A stretch of DNA of 64,000 nt from Isoetes taiwanensis. Lineage: Eukaryota > Streptophyta > Lycopodiopsida > Isoetales > Isoetaceae. How positions within the stretch are numbered: the first letter of the stretch is position 1; each line of letters starts with the position of its first letter. Under the pieces are notes generated by a model that had not been told where the DNA came from, ran no database searches, and saw only the letters and a program-made list of their open reading frames with translations. Below are positions 1 through 10,831 of the stretch, one piece after another. Location: NCBI GenBank assembly GCA_021234155.1, contig JAJEKV010000019.1:2007200-2071199 (forward strand). The letters are read 5' to 3'. The position numbers were made by a program, and so were the translations under genes.

Positions 1-2518
1 TAATCAGTTTCATAAATTGGGTTACACCTTCGTCTACAAGCCGTCCACAAGTGCCCTCAATTAAGCTGGGTATATAATTGACTATTTGAGTGACCACATG
101 TTGAGTATTAAGTAGCTATGATTTAGGTTTTAAATATTTAGTAACTTGGGGACAAAGGACAAGGGATTTTCCGACAAGAGACAATCATAAAATTATTAAC
201 AAACTATGCAAGGTAATTAAGATGGGCACAAGTCCTTCTCTGTCTATTATCCTTGTTTCAGCGCTCTTTTCTAATGGCAAGGAGTCATTGAAAAGAGCCG
301 TGTTCCATTGCAACGGCATCTTGATAGTTAGGACAAAGTAATTCGTTAATTTATATCTTGAAAATATATGGCCCATGCCCCAAAGACAAAATGTACCCAG
401 ACTATAAAAGACAATGTCCCAAAACATCCTCATCAAAGACAATGTACCAAAACATCCTAAGGTTGTGCAAGCAATGTACAATACCAAATCTTACATGATG
501 GAAAGTGGGCTTCATAGCTAAGACAAAGGGCATACATTTCATACATTTGACAAAAGAACACACACACATATCTCACAATTTTGTTAATAGGAAAATGGTA
601 CTATAATAGCAACAAATATATAATAAATTAAATAGATATCTCAAGTTCATAAGGCACTTCAGTCCAACCAGAACTGCTATTTTCAATTTACAACCAACTT
701 GCAATCTGTCATTCTTGTCCACTAGTTTTATAAGCTTGTTATCTTTTCTAACCTTGTGATCCAAGAAGTGTTGAAAATTCTTCTTGAACAAGCTAGTTTC
801 TGCAACGTTTCCATGCATGCCTTCTTGTCCCACCACTACTTAGATAAAATAGATCAGCATTGTTCGATCACAAGAAAAACCACAAATCGAACAAGATACC
901 ATGTTCTCAGGTGCACACCCTGACCCTCAATTTCTTCAAGAACTTGGTGCCGGCCTGGAGCTTAAATACGGGGGTTTCAATGTAGTTGGCTTGAAGCAAG
1001 AAACCATCATGGATAGTATACAGCTTCATTCTCATTTCCACGCCATAGTTGCATAAGATCATGATTTGTATATAACATATATGCAATGGCCAATTTCTTT
1101 ATCATAGAATTACATTCCACACAGAATTACCTTCCATTGTCTATGACAAGCCAAGCACAAGTCCCATGATTCTTCATCTTCAGCCAGCATTGCTGCATAT
1201 TCTGTTGGATGTAGTGTAATAAAGGCAACACTAAAACATACATAAAATGTGGCAGTAGATTCCCTGATGCCATCTTCAGTGCCAGTAATCTATGCAGAAA
1301 CAAAACGAGAAAAATGTCATCACAAGGCAGCATATGCAATAGACAACCCACTTATCAGAGCAGTGTAACCACTGATGAAATGATACATGGTCTGTGGTAA
1401 TGTCAACTTGCTCGTAGGTGGCAGCATACAAAAGGCATTACAAGTCAACAGAATTACGTTCTTTAAATGAGATGCAACACATGGCATCTTCACATTTGGA
1501 ATATATTCAACTGCCCTTGTATTTTCTGTATTTAAGATTTTAAGATTCACAAGCAAATAGTCACAAGACCGAAGAGAAAATATTTAACTGGCAAATGATC
1601 ACAAGTACAAAGAGAAAAGTAACCAAATCATACCTATCAGACTCTTATCTCCATAATCCATTTTCCTGGTGTGTTCATCTAACGCCACATTTTCCAAAAC
1701 TGAACCAAAAAACACAACAAGAACATTAGAAATAAAATTGTTGTACAAGATACATGCAATTTAGTAATCTATGTGGAAGCTGAAAATGTTCTTGTCAAGT
1801 GCAAGATATTTTGTGGATGTCCTTATGAGTTGGACAAAAAATATTCTGTACATAAAGTTCCATTCATGGAATGAAGCTTAAGTCATATAAAAGCAAATCA
1901 GGAGGCAAACCTTAATAGGCTAGTATGAAAGCACGATTTCATCTCCATGAAATAGTATTTGCCAGAGCTAGTGGTGATAAGCAAATATGACAAAGACGTC
2001 ACCTGGAAATGGTTCTACAATGCATTGTTAGAAATGATGCTGTTTTGGCGGATCAGTTCCTTTGGCTCTTTGATTATAGAATATGGATATTTCTTCAATG
2101 TAAACAGAGAATGGGAAAATGATCTCATATGAAATACAAGAAGAAATAGGGGAGTTCCGCTCGCATCCAGATTCGATAGCTTGATCCAAGATTCAAAGAG
2201 AGCTCTGAAATCTGCAAACAAAGTTAGTTCATAGCTTTCGTGCTTTGTGTGACCGGATTAGTCAGGGAAGAGCTACCCACATCGTCAAGGATTGCTAAGC
2301 AATCTTTCTCTTATTTGTTCATATCTATAATAGCTTTAGCTGTAACCTCCCAGTGAATATTCTTATAAAAGCTTAGCCATGCCTGATATTCCTATAAAAG
2401 TTAACAGTTGAAGCTAAGATCGTGGTCATTTCCTCTGTATTAATGTTTCCCAAAACTACTTACCCCCTTTGTAGAGAGCGACCATGATAGAAGCTCCAGG
2501 TAAATATTAACAGACCTC

Positions 2519-2634
2519 TAGCTATAAGGATTGGCAAGAGATTCATGTTGTGGCCCTGTTTTTGAATGTCCCCGATAGCTATGGTTGGCAAGAGATTCAT
2601 GTTGTAGCCCCTGTGCTTGAATGTCTTCCATAGC
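2519..2634 (+). repeat. Imperfect tandem duplication, unit about 58 bp, two copies
   Basis: Two adjacent copies share the core TTGGCAAGAGATTCATGTTG, followed by a diverged GCCCCTG...TTGAATGTC segment. The copies differ by several substitutions and small indels, so the duplication is not recent. No function is visible. Confidence 0.7.
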
Positions 2635-3012
2635 CCTAGAAATCATCCAAATATATCTTAAGACTCGAGCTTCATTTCATAAACTTAGCACTAGCAATCG
2701 TTAGCGATACTAAGCTCTAGAGCAGTACAAATATCATGACCATCTAATTAAGCACGGCATGCTTTCATATGAAAACAGGGAAACGTAGCCAGAAAACTCA
2801 CAGCCATAAACTGAGCCACGATAACAGGTGAAAAGTACACTTACTTGATCTACTGCATCTATGGGAGGTATGATAAAGCATTGCCGGAGCCAACATGCTT
2901 GGCATATTAGTCTCAGTGAACTGATGCTCGACTCTGGAAAAATCCCACTCCCTCTTACTGCCAGAATCGAAAGTTCTTGCAGACTTGAGCGTAGTTATTC
3001 TGTGTGACGAGC

Positions 3013-3071
3013 AAATGAATGCATTAGATTGCAGGTGAATGCATTCAGTATTGCAGATGAATGCATTAGAG
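3013..3071 (+). repeat. Short tandem repeat around TGAATGCATT, about 22-bp unit
   Basis: The motif TGAATGCATT recurs three times at 22-23-bp spacing, each followed by an AG- or CAG-rich stretch. It is a minor local repeat with no visible coding or regulatory role. Confidence 0.6.
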
Positions 3072-3389
3072 GAGAGGGCAGGGCCTGCATTTTCGTAGTA
3101 TCTCATATTAAATAGCAAGAGCTCCTGCGATGGCAGTAGCACCGGTTAGCCGGTTTCGACAGTTCCTCTCCAGCAACAGGGGCAACCGAGCATTTACAGC
3201 CTATCATGGGCTTTTAGCAGTCATTGGCATATTCTGGGTATATATTGGCATATACCTAGCATATGCCATAAACCCACCTCAACAAGGGCTTGCCCCCTTA
3301 GGGGCAACCCAAAAATACATTGAAATATTGGCTAGGGATCTTGCTGATCCTCTAGCTGAAGCCTTAAAGCTGAGTTCTCGTCCTCCGCA

Positions 3390-4440
3390 GCTCAGAGCTT
3401 CTTCTCCATTTCTTCTACGGCCATGGAAATATTGTGGGCAGTTTCAACTGCCTCGGCCCTGCGGCGATTCGCCTCTTGGTACAAGACGAAGATTTCTGCA
3501 AGCTCGATGTCTCGCTCATGGAGAAACCCCCCTTGTGAAGGACAATCTGTCCGCTGCTTTGATACTCTCAGCCGCCAGACGGCTGTTCCCTTCATGAACT
3601 TCTTTAAATCTCTTCATCACCCTGGCAAGGGTGATGTCCACAGGGAGCTCAGGGTGGGGGGAGGGGTTTCCTGGCTTGGCCGCTTGCTAGAAGATTCTGG
3701 AGATGCCATCGTGAACAGGAAGCAGAAGAGGAGTGCAAGTGAAAGGGTAGAAGTGGAAGATCGAAAGAGGAGAGGAAGTGCTACGGATATAAGGTTTAAG
3801 CTATATAACTTACAAGTTTTCAAGTTTCATCTTCAATTTTCTGCTCTTTCAATCCCCTTCCGAACTGATCTACCATGGAAATCACTTCCATGTTATCGAG
3901 CCCAGTTTCTAACCTCGGGTAATTCAAGCCAGCTGCTAAGAAATTTAACATATTACTCGCACGCAGCTTGGCTTGATCGTCAAAATATTCTAACACCACA
4001 TCCCTCCGAATTGCCATGACCCTTTCAATGTTAGATGCCAAATGGGAATGGTTGCCGAACATGCACAATACCACGAATGTAATACATAAACTCTGCCCGT
4101 TTTGGACTAAAAATTCTGCTGAAGACGATAATCTCTCCATTCCTGAATCTTGAGATGTATAGCAGCAGAGTCGAGTCCTTTAATCTTTCCTATCCGCCTC
4201 GTGCATGTCGGCAAGAAAAGTCATCGACTTCCTACAAATACCACCTCAAGATTATCTTCTTCAAATTTCTCAAAAATCCATGAGGCTTATGCTGCCGCGA
4301 TTGACTGAAGGCCCTTCCAAACCTATAAAGGTTGTTGGCAGCTTTGAACGAAGACGCTGGAATTCTTCTTCCATTGGCAGATTCTGCTCCTCTTCAGCAT
4401 AACGAGTCTGTAGCCTCTCATATGCTTCTTTAAGATCTAT
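3390..4440 (-). pseudogene. Unrecognised minus-strand coding-like remnant
   Basis: Several short minus-strand open segments follow one another in different frames. One begins MASPESSSKRPSQETPPP. Another is rich in charged helical residues (ELAEIFVLYQEANRRRAEAV...EEMEKKL). A third near 4380-4440 has a similar helix-like composition (EAYERLQTRYAEEEQ). Together they suggest a coiled-coil protein gene broken by frameshifts. It sits just beyond the LTR fragment of the old minus-strand gypsy element, but I see no gag, zinc knuckle or pol motif in it. The plus-strand frame at 3130-3597 opposite it shows nothing recognisable and is probably a shadow. Confidence 0.25.
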
Positions 4441-4452
4441 AACATTACCAGT

Positions 4453-4856
4453 AGAATCATCATCTTAACAGTACATAATAGAGGGATTAACCATCCATCT
4501 AATCATAGAAGGGTTAGTTGAAGCACAAGCTATCTCGGGACTAACCGGTCTCTTGACTAGAACCATTGTCACGAAAGGCTTCTATTCTTCTAGTCAGGTT
4601 GTAGTGGCTGGTGGCTCCCTCCTCCAACTCTTTTCAAATCGATTTGGAGCATAATTGGGGGTAGGGACCTAATTTGGAGCCTATTCTTAGCAAGTTTTCC
4701 CTGGCCAATCGATTTGAGATAGTGGCACTCCCTAACTAGCTAACTTTTACTAATTAGTACATTAATTACCTAATTAGGTTATTTAACTTGCTAACAATTT
4801 AGCATAGCTAATAAAAGCCCTTTTAGGTTAACCCAAGTTATCCCCTAATGGTCCGG
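4453..4856 (-). repeat. Truncated 3' LTR of the old minus-strand gypsy element
   Basis: This segment matches 25290-25690 in the same orientation over about 400 bp with scattered differences. Shared words include AACCATTGTCACGAAAGGCTT and the ending TAGGTTAACCCAAGTTATC. The intact family LTR ends in GGAACGTCACA on the plus strand; here the match stops at CTAATG and runs straight into pol-derived sequence. The U3 start, the polypurine tract and the pol-LTR spacer are therefore deleted. The outer end is missing as well. Confidence 0.75.
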
Positions 4857-5195
4857 TCCGGTCGATTTGTTTAGATTGGAGTTGGAGTTGATCGCATCAT
4901 GAATGGTCCGGCCATAGCATTGTCGCATAAAGTCTGGGTAAGCGTTATCCAAATCCGCTTTTAGAACCCAAGTTGCGTCTTCCGTTGGTAAGTGCTTCCA
5001 TTTAACCAACTATTGCAATATTTGTGTCCCACGAGTTTGCTTATATGCACGATCAAGGAGAGCCTCAGGTACAATCTCCAATTAATCTTCCATCATCTCC
5101 AGAAGTGTTGGCGTATCAAGGATCTCTTCCAAATCGGGTGTATGCTTCTTGAGAAGGCTCACATGAAAGACTTTATGGACCATCATAGTTGATCA
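4857..5195 (-). pseudogene. Old gypsy element: integrase C-terminus and chromodomain remnant
   Basis: Reading leftward from 5195, the minus strand gives FHVSLLKKHTP, then LDTPTLLEMM, then a chromodomain-like stretch with LEIVPEALLDRAYKQTR and LVKWKHLP.EDATWVL. The same order occurs in the intact integrase of the young element at 18058-19380 and in the copy at 53167-53433. Stops interrupt the frame. It is the 3' end of pol of the old minus-strand chromovirus, separated from its integrase core by about 1.2 kb of foreign sequence. Confidence 0.8.
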
Positions 5196-6440
5196 TAAAA
5201 GGAGACATCCTTAATGTTCAGCTTCAAAATAATGTAGTTTTATCAAGTTATCTGGTTGCCTTCAGTTTATGTGTTGATGGGTAATATTTATGTAGGTGCG
5301 GGTATGTAGAAAGAAAGTGAACAAATCAAGGCCATGGGTTATGGGTAGGACCTCTAGAGCTCAGAAAATTCTAGGAAATAGTTGGGTCGACAATGCTGGA
5401 ATAATCTAGAATTTGTTGATGGGGACAAAGGCCATTTTTAGTGTAAAAAATACAAGAAAAGTTGTAGTCGAAAGCAGGATACAAGGCTGATTTAGGAGTC
5501 TCTTGCAGGACATATCTAACAATGAATTTTTACTATTTATGCATGTAAGAAACTGGCCATTTGTTGTGCAATTATCATTATAACACCAGGAACAACCATA
5601 AGAACAAATTCTAATTGTAATGATTCTCATAAAGCCATTGTTGGCATCTCAAAGACAAACAAGTGCCATCTGTAGTGATGCAAATCGGTTCCATGTATTT
5701 GAAAGCGGAATCTGCTCTTGTGGCGATTTATGGTAAGTTAGAGTATTTAGTGATTTTGTCTTGCCATCTTTAGTCCCAAATCCCAACTTTAAAGTTTTCT
5801 TGTTTGAATGTGTACTTTCGTAGTTTCTATTGTCTACTAGTTTGAAAAGAACCTGTTCTTGAAGGTTAGCTTTCACAAAGAAATGAGCATGGGCTGGTGA
5901 TTTTTTAATAAGACTCCGCACAAATTTTAACTTTCATTAACCCAAGTTTTGAAATAAATATTGTCATATATTATATTCTTGGTATGTGATCTCTTTTCTA
6001 CTTCAGAAAGAGTTTGAAATATGTACAACCTTCTTCCATTGTCTTTAGCTGGATCGTTTTTTCTATCGTGTAGCCTTTCCCTCCATTCTTCACTCGCTTC
6101 ATCCTTCTTTAGTGCTTTCTAGTACATGACGTTTGATCAGAAATGAAGCAAATTGTTTGGAGAGCAAGAGAAGTAAGATCATCTCTCAAATGAGATTTTC
6201 AAGTGTCAAACAAGGAATACACTTATTGTGCAGGGACGTGACTAACTACTAGAAAAGAAGAATTGACCCAATAAAAGGAAGAAATGGCTCAACCACAAAA
6301 GGGTTACAAGGAGAAAGCTATAAAATTATTCCCCAATCACGTCTTCTTAGGAACCCAACCTCATCCTCAACTGTAAGAACAATTCTATAATGCCGCTACT
6401 TTTTTATTTGAAGATGATTGACTTTAGTCTTGCCTACCAA
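5196..6440. other. About 1.2 kb of foreign sequence inside the old integrase
   Basis: Between the integrase core remnant on the right and the chromodomain remnant on the left, the expected DNA-binding region of integrase is absent. This AT-rich sequence without recognisable coding content takes its place. It may be an insertion with a compensating deletion. I could not identify terminal repeats or a target duplication. Confidence 0.5.
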
Positions 6441-7262
6441 ACCATTCATTTAGTTCCTTGTTTGAGCCTCATCCTTGATCTCTCTAAGTGTAGTAGGGAG
6501 TCAGAAGGTAACATTCCAGTTCATTAACTTCTTGTCTGATGGACTTATGTCACTTTTGTCGTGCCTGGGTTGGTATGAGTTCCAAGTGTCTTTCATCTTG
6601 GTGTTTTTATTTTCCTTCATGGACCTTAACCCTTTTTGGTACTGTCATACGCAAAATCCACCAAATGGATATAATCTGCCCATTGGGATTGCTTTTCTAG
6701 ACGTAGTTACCTATCATGTCTTCTATTATGTGATTGGTCCGCTCGGTTTGGCCATCTGTTTGCGAGCGGTAAGCTGCGCTCATGGCAAGCTTAGTTTGAA
6801 TAGTGCTAAAAAAACTTCCAAAATGCACTAACAAACTTAGGATCCTGGTCCAATATAATGGCACGGGGCATCTTATGAAGAGGAATTATCTCCCTTGTGA
6901 ACAACAAAGCGGTGTCTAATGCAGTATCTGTGGTTCGACATGCAAGAAATGCGCCATTTTGAAAAGTTTGTCGACCACAACCATCAATGCATCAAAGCCC
7001 CTTAGAGTGCATAGAAACCCCACCATGAAATCCATGGTAGTAACTTCCCATTTTGCATTAGGAACGTCTAAGGGCTGTAATTCCCCTGGAATACGCAATT
7101 GTTCTGCCTTTGTTTGTTGACATATCTGACACTGTTTAATGTATCTTGCAGTATGCCTCTTCATTCCTGGCCAAAAATAACTGGAGCAGATCTTAAAATA
7201 TGTCTTCATAAATCCCGCATGCCCCGCTATAGGATTGTTATATATGTCGTGGAGAATGAGCT
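6440..7262 (-). pseudogene. Old gypsy element: integrase core remnant
   Basis: The minus strand reads LILHD.YNNPIAGHAGFMKTYF, then YFWPGMK and CQICQQTKAEQLR. This is the HHCC zinc-binding module of Ty3/gypsy integrase. It is followed by the catalytic core with MDFMVGF, ALMVVVDKL and, further along, SQTDGQTERTN and EDM. The corresponding region of the young element is very similar but clearly not the same copy. Stops and frame changes break it after about 7209-6916. It catalysed insertion of the cDNA when intact and belongs to the element split by the 8517 insertion. Confidence 0.85.
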
Positions 7263-7354
7263 TGCGAACTCCTGATGTCTCGGGGACACATAACTTATTC
7301 TTATAATAAAGAAGATTACCTTCCTTCTTATAAAGGCAGAAAGCTTCCCTCTCC

Positions 7355-7900
7355 TTATCTGTTCATAAACTATGCCATTTTTCTTGAAATTCCGGATCTG
7401 TAGGAATAGTCCGCTCTATCTGCCTCCCAAACTCACTAGTGAGAGTGGAAATTGCATTACAATGCGTTCGTGTTACAATGGATGTCTGGACAGCGCGTCG
7501 GCAACAACATTCTGCTTGCCTGGCTTATAGAATACTTCAAAGTCATATTCCTCCAGAAATTCCATCCATCGTCGCTGTCTAAGATTGAGGTGGGTTTGTG
7601 TAAAAATGTATTGGAGACTTTGGTGATCTGTATCCAACTCCTCTATATATGCAAGGCATGCACGAGTGCTAGTAATTCCTGGTCATGCGTGGGGTATCGC
7701 TGCTCCGCATCATTCATCTTTCTAAAGTCATACGTGATTACCCTACCTTCTTGCATTAGTACTCTGCCTGTGGCGATTTTACTGGCGCTCTGGCAACCCA
7801 CTTATCTTTCTGAGGATCTGGCAAGGTGAGAATCGAAGTGGTTGTCAAGGCAGCCTTCAATGACTGAAATCCGGCCTGGACCTAACATTCTCACGTTTGG
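7355..7900 (-). pseudogene. Old gypsy element: RNase H remnant
   Basis: Broken minus-strand frames correspond to VLMQEGRVI.YDFRKMNDA, then the region before HCNAIST. This matches the RNase H portion and its downstream linker in the young element (17521-17850). Several frameshifts are present. It lies in the expected order between reverse transcriptase (right) and integrase (left) for a minus-strand Ty3/gypsy pol. Confidence 0.7.
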
Positions 7901-8516
7901 TAAGGTCTGTAAGAGGTGCTGCAAGTTTGGCAAAGTCCTTAACAAATTTGTGGTAATAGCCCAACAAGCCTAGAAATCTGCAGACCTCGGAGAGATTCGT
8001 TGGGACTGGTCAATCGTTTACTGCCTCAATCTTGGTTGGATCTGTTGCTATCCCTTCAGCAGATACAATGTGTCCCAAATAATCGACCTTGATGGTCGCA
8101 AATTTGCACTTGGAAAACTTGGCATAAAGTTGATAGCGTCTCAACTTCTGCAGAGCCAACCGAAGATGACGCTCATGGTCTTCTAAGGATATCATCGAAG
8201 AAAATGATGGCAAAATCATCAAGTTATTCATGGAAGACATCATTCATCAACCTCATGAATGTAGCAGGGGCATTAGTTAGCCCAAATGGCATAACAGTAA
8301 ACTCATAGTGCCCATAACATGTCCGAAAGGCAGATTTATAGATGTCATCCTCCTTAATTCTTATCTGATGATATCCTGAGCGAAGATTAATCTTTGTGAA
8401 ATACTTGGCCCCTTGCAATTGATCCATTAAGTCATCGGCACGCAGTAGAGCATACCAATTCTTGATTGTGTGCTCATTCAATTGTTTGTAATCAATGCAC
8501 ATTCGCAAGGTGCCAT
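7900..8516 (-). pseudogene. Old gypsy element: reverse transcriptase, main part
   Basis: Frames at 8508-8224 and 8243-8010 encode [54 protein letters not shown] and then [18 protein letters not shown]. These are fingers and palm blocks of Ty3/gypsy RT. The YVDD-type segment falls in the frame change near 8230. The reading continues exactly across the young insertion: the last codons here, ending at 8516, join the KKKDG codons at 21919-22041. The young element thus landed between KKKDG and TLRMC of this RT. Confidence 0.9.
8512..8516 (+). repeat. Target-site duplication GCCAT, left copy
   Basis: GCCAT directly precedes the 5' LTR start TGTGACGT and recurs directly after the 3' LTR end ACGTCACA at 21919-21923. 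Five bases is the usual duplication for Ty3/gypsy integration. Removing the element and one copy restores continuity of the interrupted RT frame. Confidence 0.95.
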
Positions 8517-8651
8517 TGTGACGTTCCAGGACAGTATACGGTCCCAGGACGTATACTGTACTGCCTCGTCACGCGTACACGCCACCCCGACTGACGTGTG
8601 CGCCAACGTGTAGCTAGGTTAGTACCCTAGGGGGCAACGTGCAAGGAGTGT

Positions 8652-8800
8652 GCATTTATTAATGTGCACATTCATTAATGTGCACATTCACTTAGGTGCA
8701 CATTTCCCCATATGGCCACTTGTTGCCAAGTGGGCCACACCCATGGGTGCAATTAATGTGCACATGTCCCAATGTACACATTCATTAATGTGCACACATT
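8652..8800 (+). repeat. GTGCACA subrepeat cluster in the LTR U3
   Basis: TTAATGTGCACATTC-type units recur about six times with small changes, each centred on the palindrome TGTGCACA. The same array is present in the 3' LTR at about 20393-20540. Tandem palindromic motifs upstream of the LTR TATA box fit an enhancer-like array; this is inferred from position only. Confidence 0.8.
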
Positions 8801-8909
8801 TCTATGTGGGCACATTTGGCCACCTAAGCCTTAAAGGCAAGTGGGCCCATTTCCAATTATCCCACATGCCAAAAGGGGATAATTGGAAACCCTAGCCAAC
8901 CCCCTTGTC

Positions 8910-8916
8910 TATATAG
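8910..8916 (+). promoter_or_regulatory. Candidate LTR TATA box
   Basis: TATATAG lies after the GTGCACA array and ahead of the putative R/U5 part of the LTR; the same motif is at 20648-20654 in the 3' LTR. The transcription start cannot be read from sequence alone. Confidence 0.5.
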
Positions 8917-10181
8917 GGTGGGAAACCCTAACTTGCCCATTTTCGTTTCTAGGGCTTTAGAACTCTGTTTTGGCTGCCTCAACAGCCAAAACCGCCTCCC
9001 AGACTCTGCCTGGGAGGATTGCACCCTTAGTTTCCCTTGATTCGAGCGTTTCAGCAGGATGGTCGAGCTCAGGTCAGGAGGAGCCCCTCAAGGATCAGGT
9101 ATTGAGCCAATTAGATAGTCTAAACCCTATTTCAGTCATAGAATCAGTAGGTTTAGCCTCTTAGATTGCCCATAGCAGCTCTCTAGATCTCTAGATAGCA
9201 GATTCTAACTAAAGAACCTAACTCTATGTTGTAGATTAGATATAGTTCTTTAGTTCTTTTGTGATGTATATGGATGATGTATCTCTATGAACTCCTTGTA
9301 TTGGGAAGGGGGGTAGAGACCTAAAGCTTTGTAGTTGATGCTCCTAGTGTAGCCTCTCTAGCACACTGTAGATTCGGCCTGTGCACAAGAGCCACACCGG
9401 GTTGTGGGTGAAGGGGCCAGACTGGCTAAGAAGGAGGTTCATGTCCTGACTCTTGAACGATCCCTCTGGTGTGTAAAGCCTACCAGGGATCATTGTGACT
9501 AGGTCTAATGGCTTGCCACTGCGTGTGGGCAAGGCATGGGCTCGACACCCGTGAAGTGGTGTTCACTTTCCAGTGGGTTCAGTCGAATAAGGGCAGTGGC
9601 CCTCTAGTCACCTTGAGTCAGCATGTAGATCTCTGGAGGGAGTGATCCCTACCTGCCCCATCGGAACTGGGAAGATGAGCCCAGGAATAGCCCTTTTGGC
9701 TATGCATCCGGCGGGCTACAGTCAGGTCCCGACACTTTTCAGCCCACTCTGCAAAGTGTGCACAGGAGGGGCGGATGGAGTGGACAACCCTATGCCATGT
9801 TCATATGCCAGCCAAATCCATTGCCATGAATTCTGTCTGCAATGAACTCTGGAGACCCAAGCCGTCAGTCATCCCCTTGAGTCTGAGCCTTGGGTAGGAT
9901 TCCCCGTATGTATTGTGCTCACCTTGTTTATGCAGATGTGATGGACCACCCTTCGAGGTGGATATGTGCTTATGTTATGTACTGACATGTATGTTTACGC
10001 TTCCGCAGCTAGGTAGGCCCTGAGGGAGACGGGGTAAAATGACCCCTTCACTCTTCCCACTGGAACCCGTCATGGTTGCAGTGTCATGTGGAGGGCCCTG
10101 TATCGGCACGGAGCTGGTATGGGGGATGAACTCCTGTTTGTATACGGTGAGGGCACCGTATGCGAGTAGGGGACGTCACAG

Positions 10182-10193
10182 TGGTATCAGAGC
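10182..10193 (+). other. Primer-binding site for initiator Met-tRNA
   Basis: TGGTATCAGAGC lies one base after the 5' LTR and complements the 3' end of plant initiator methionine tRNA, the usual primer for plant Ty3/gypsy minus-strand DNA synthesis. It also fixes the orientation of the element as plus. Confidence 0.95.
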
Positions 10194-10385
10194 TATGTTC
10201 TTGGAGACCAAGAGCAAAGCACTGGCCATGTTCCTAGTAGACTAACTTGATAGGATCCTTACACCTCGAAAAATGGGAAATTTTTTTTCTCATTTTTTTA
10301 GTTTTGCTAAGCTAGCAACAGTTAAAATAAATGAAAACATAAAAATATTAAGAATTGGTGAGCCAACATCCAAAAAGTAGGGTGG

Positions 10386-10450
10386 TCTCACACGTCGCGC
10401 CAGGACAGGAAATGACATTTTCATTTTTGCCGGGCGCAACGCGGTGAGAC
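10386..10450 (+). repeat. 66-nt palindrome, copy 1 (module A)
   Basis: Outer arms TCTCACACGTCGCGCC and GGGCGCAACGCGGTGAGAC pair across an inner ATGACATTTTCATT hairpin. This is the most diverged of four copies. Copy 2 starts exactly 199 bp downstream. Confidence 0.85.
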
Positions 10451-10584
10451 ATTCAAATTTAGACACCAAAAAGTTGTAAACTACAGTGAAATAACTTGAT
10501 AATTCTAATTTTAAGCTAAGAATCAGTAGAATTAGCATGTTACATGTTCAAAAAGTACAAAATTTAGTAGTGGGCCCCACCATG

Positions 10585-10650
10585 TCTCACACGTCGCGCC
10601 AGGACAGGAAATGACTTTCTCATTTTCGGGCTGGGCGCAACGTGTGAGAC
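10585..10650 (+). repeat. 66-nt palindrome, copy 2 (module A)
   Basis: TCTCACACGT at the left pairs perfectly with ACGTGTGAGA at the right. GCGCC pairs with GGCGC inside that, and the centre is a TGACTTTCTCA loop-stem. It lies about 76 bp upstream of the module A TATA box, a position compatible with a promoter element, a transcript hairpin or a replication-type structure. Confidence 0.9.
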
Positions 10651-10725
10651 CTTGCTTAATTAGGTGTTTGAGATGCTTTAGGCAACCCAAAAAGGTAGTT
10701 TAAAAGTTGACCTAAAAATTGGCCC

Positions 10726-10734
10726 TATAAATAG
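10726..10734 (+). promoter_or_regulatory. TATA box of accessory module A
   Basis: TATAAATAG stands about 100 bp ahead of the histone-like start codon at 10832. The leader after it ends AGGCGATCTTC, a word also found in the leader of module B at about 12831, so the two modules appear to share a duplicated promoter-leader. Internal TATA-driven units inside an LTR element, on the sense strand, are not standard for chromoviruses. Confidence 0.65.
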
Positions 10735-10831
10735 ACCTAGACCCCTCCCATTTTCGCGCTCTCCCTTAGAACTTTGCTCGTACTTGCCAAGGCGATCTTC
10801 TGGCGCTTAGCTCCGATCGACAAACTACCAA

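Larger units (their letters stand above)
1..3120. other. Stretch with no recognisable gene
   Basis: AT-rich sequence with only short open frames on both strands, none with a domain, motif or codon pattern I recognise. Two small local duplications lie at its right side and are listed separately. I see no LTR, poly-A tail or conserved retroelement motif here, so it may be old repeat remnants or plain intergenic DNA. Confidence 0.6.
8517..10180 (+). repeat. 5' LTR of the young chromovirus (1664 bp)
   Basis: It begins TGTGACGTTCC and ends GGGGACGTCACA, and is repeated at 20251-21918. The end is fixed by the adjacent primer-binding site and by the GCCAT duplication. U3 contains a cluster of GTGCACA repeats, and a TATA-like TATATAG lies at 8910-8916. 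The open frame at 8650-8895 is LTR sequence that also occurs at 20387-20698 and is not a gene. The termini carry TGACGT, a core recognised by plant TGA-type bZIP factors; that role here is inference. Confidence 0.95.

Noticed and set aside
3130-3597. 155-codon plus-strand open frame beginning MAVAPVSRFRQFL
   Set aside because: No recognisable domain, and the opposite strand has a more protein-like, helix-rich reading. I treat it as a shadow.
4205-4402. 65-codon plus-strand frame next to the LTR fragment
   Set aside because: The minus strand here gives a more protein-like reading that belongs to the remnant at 3390-4440.
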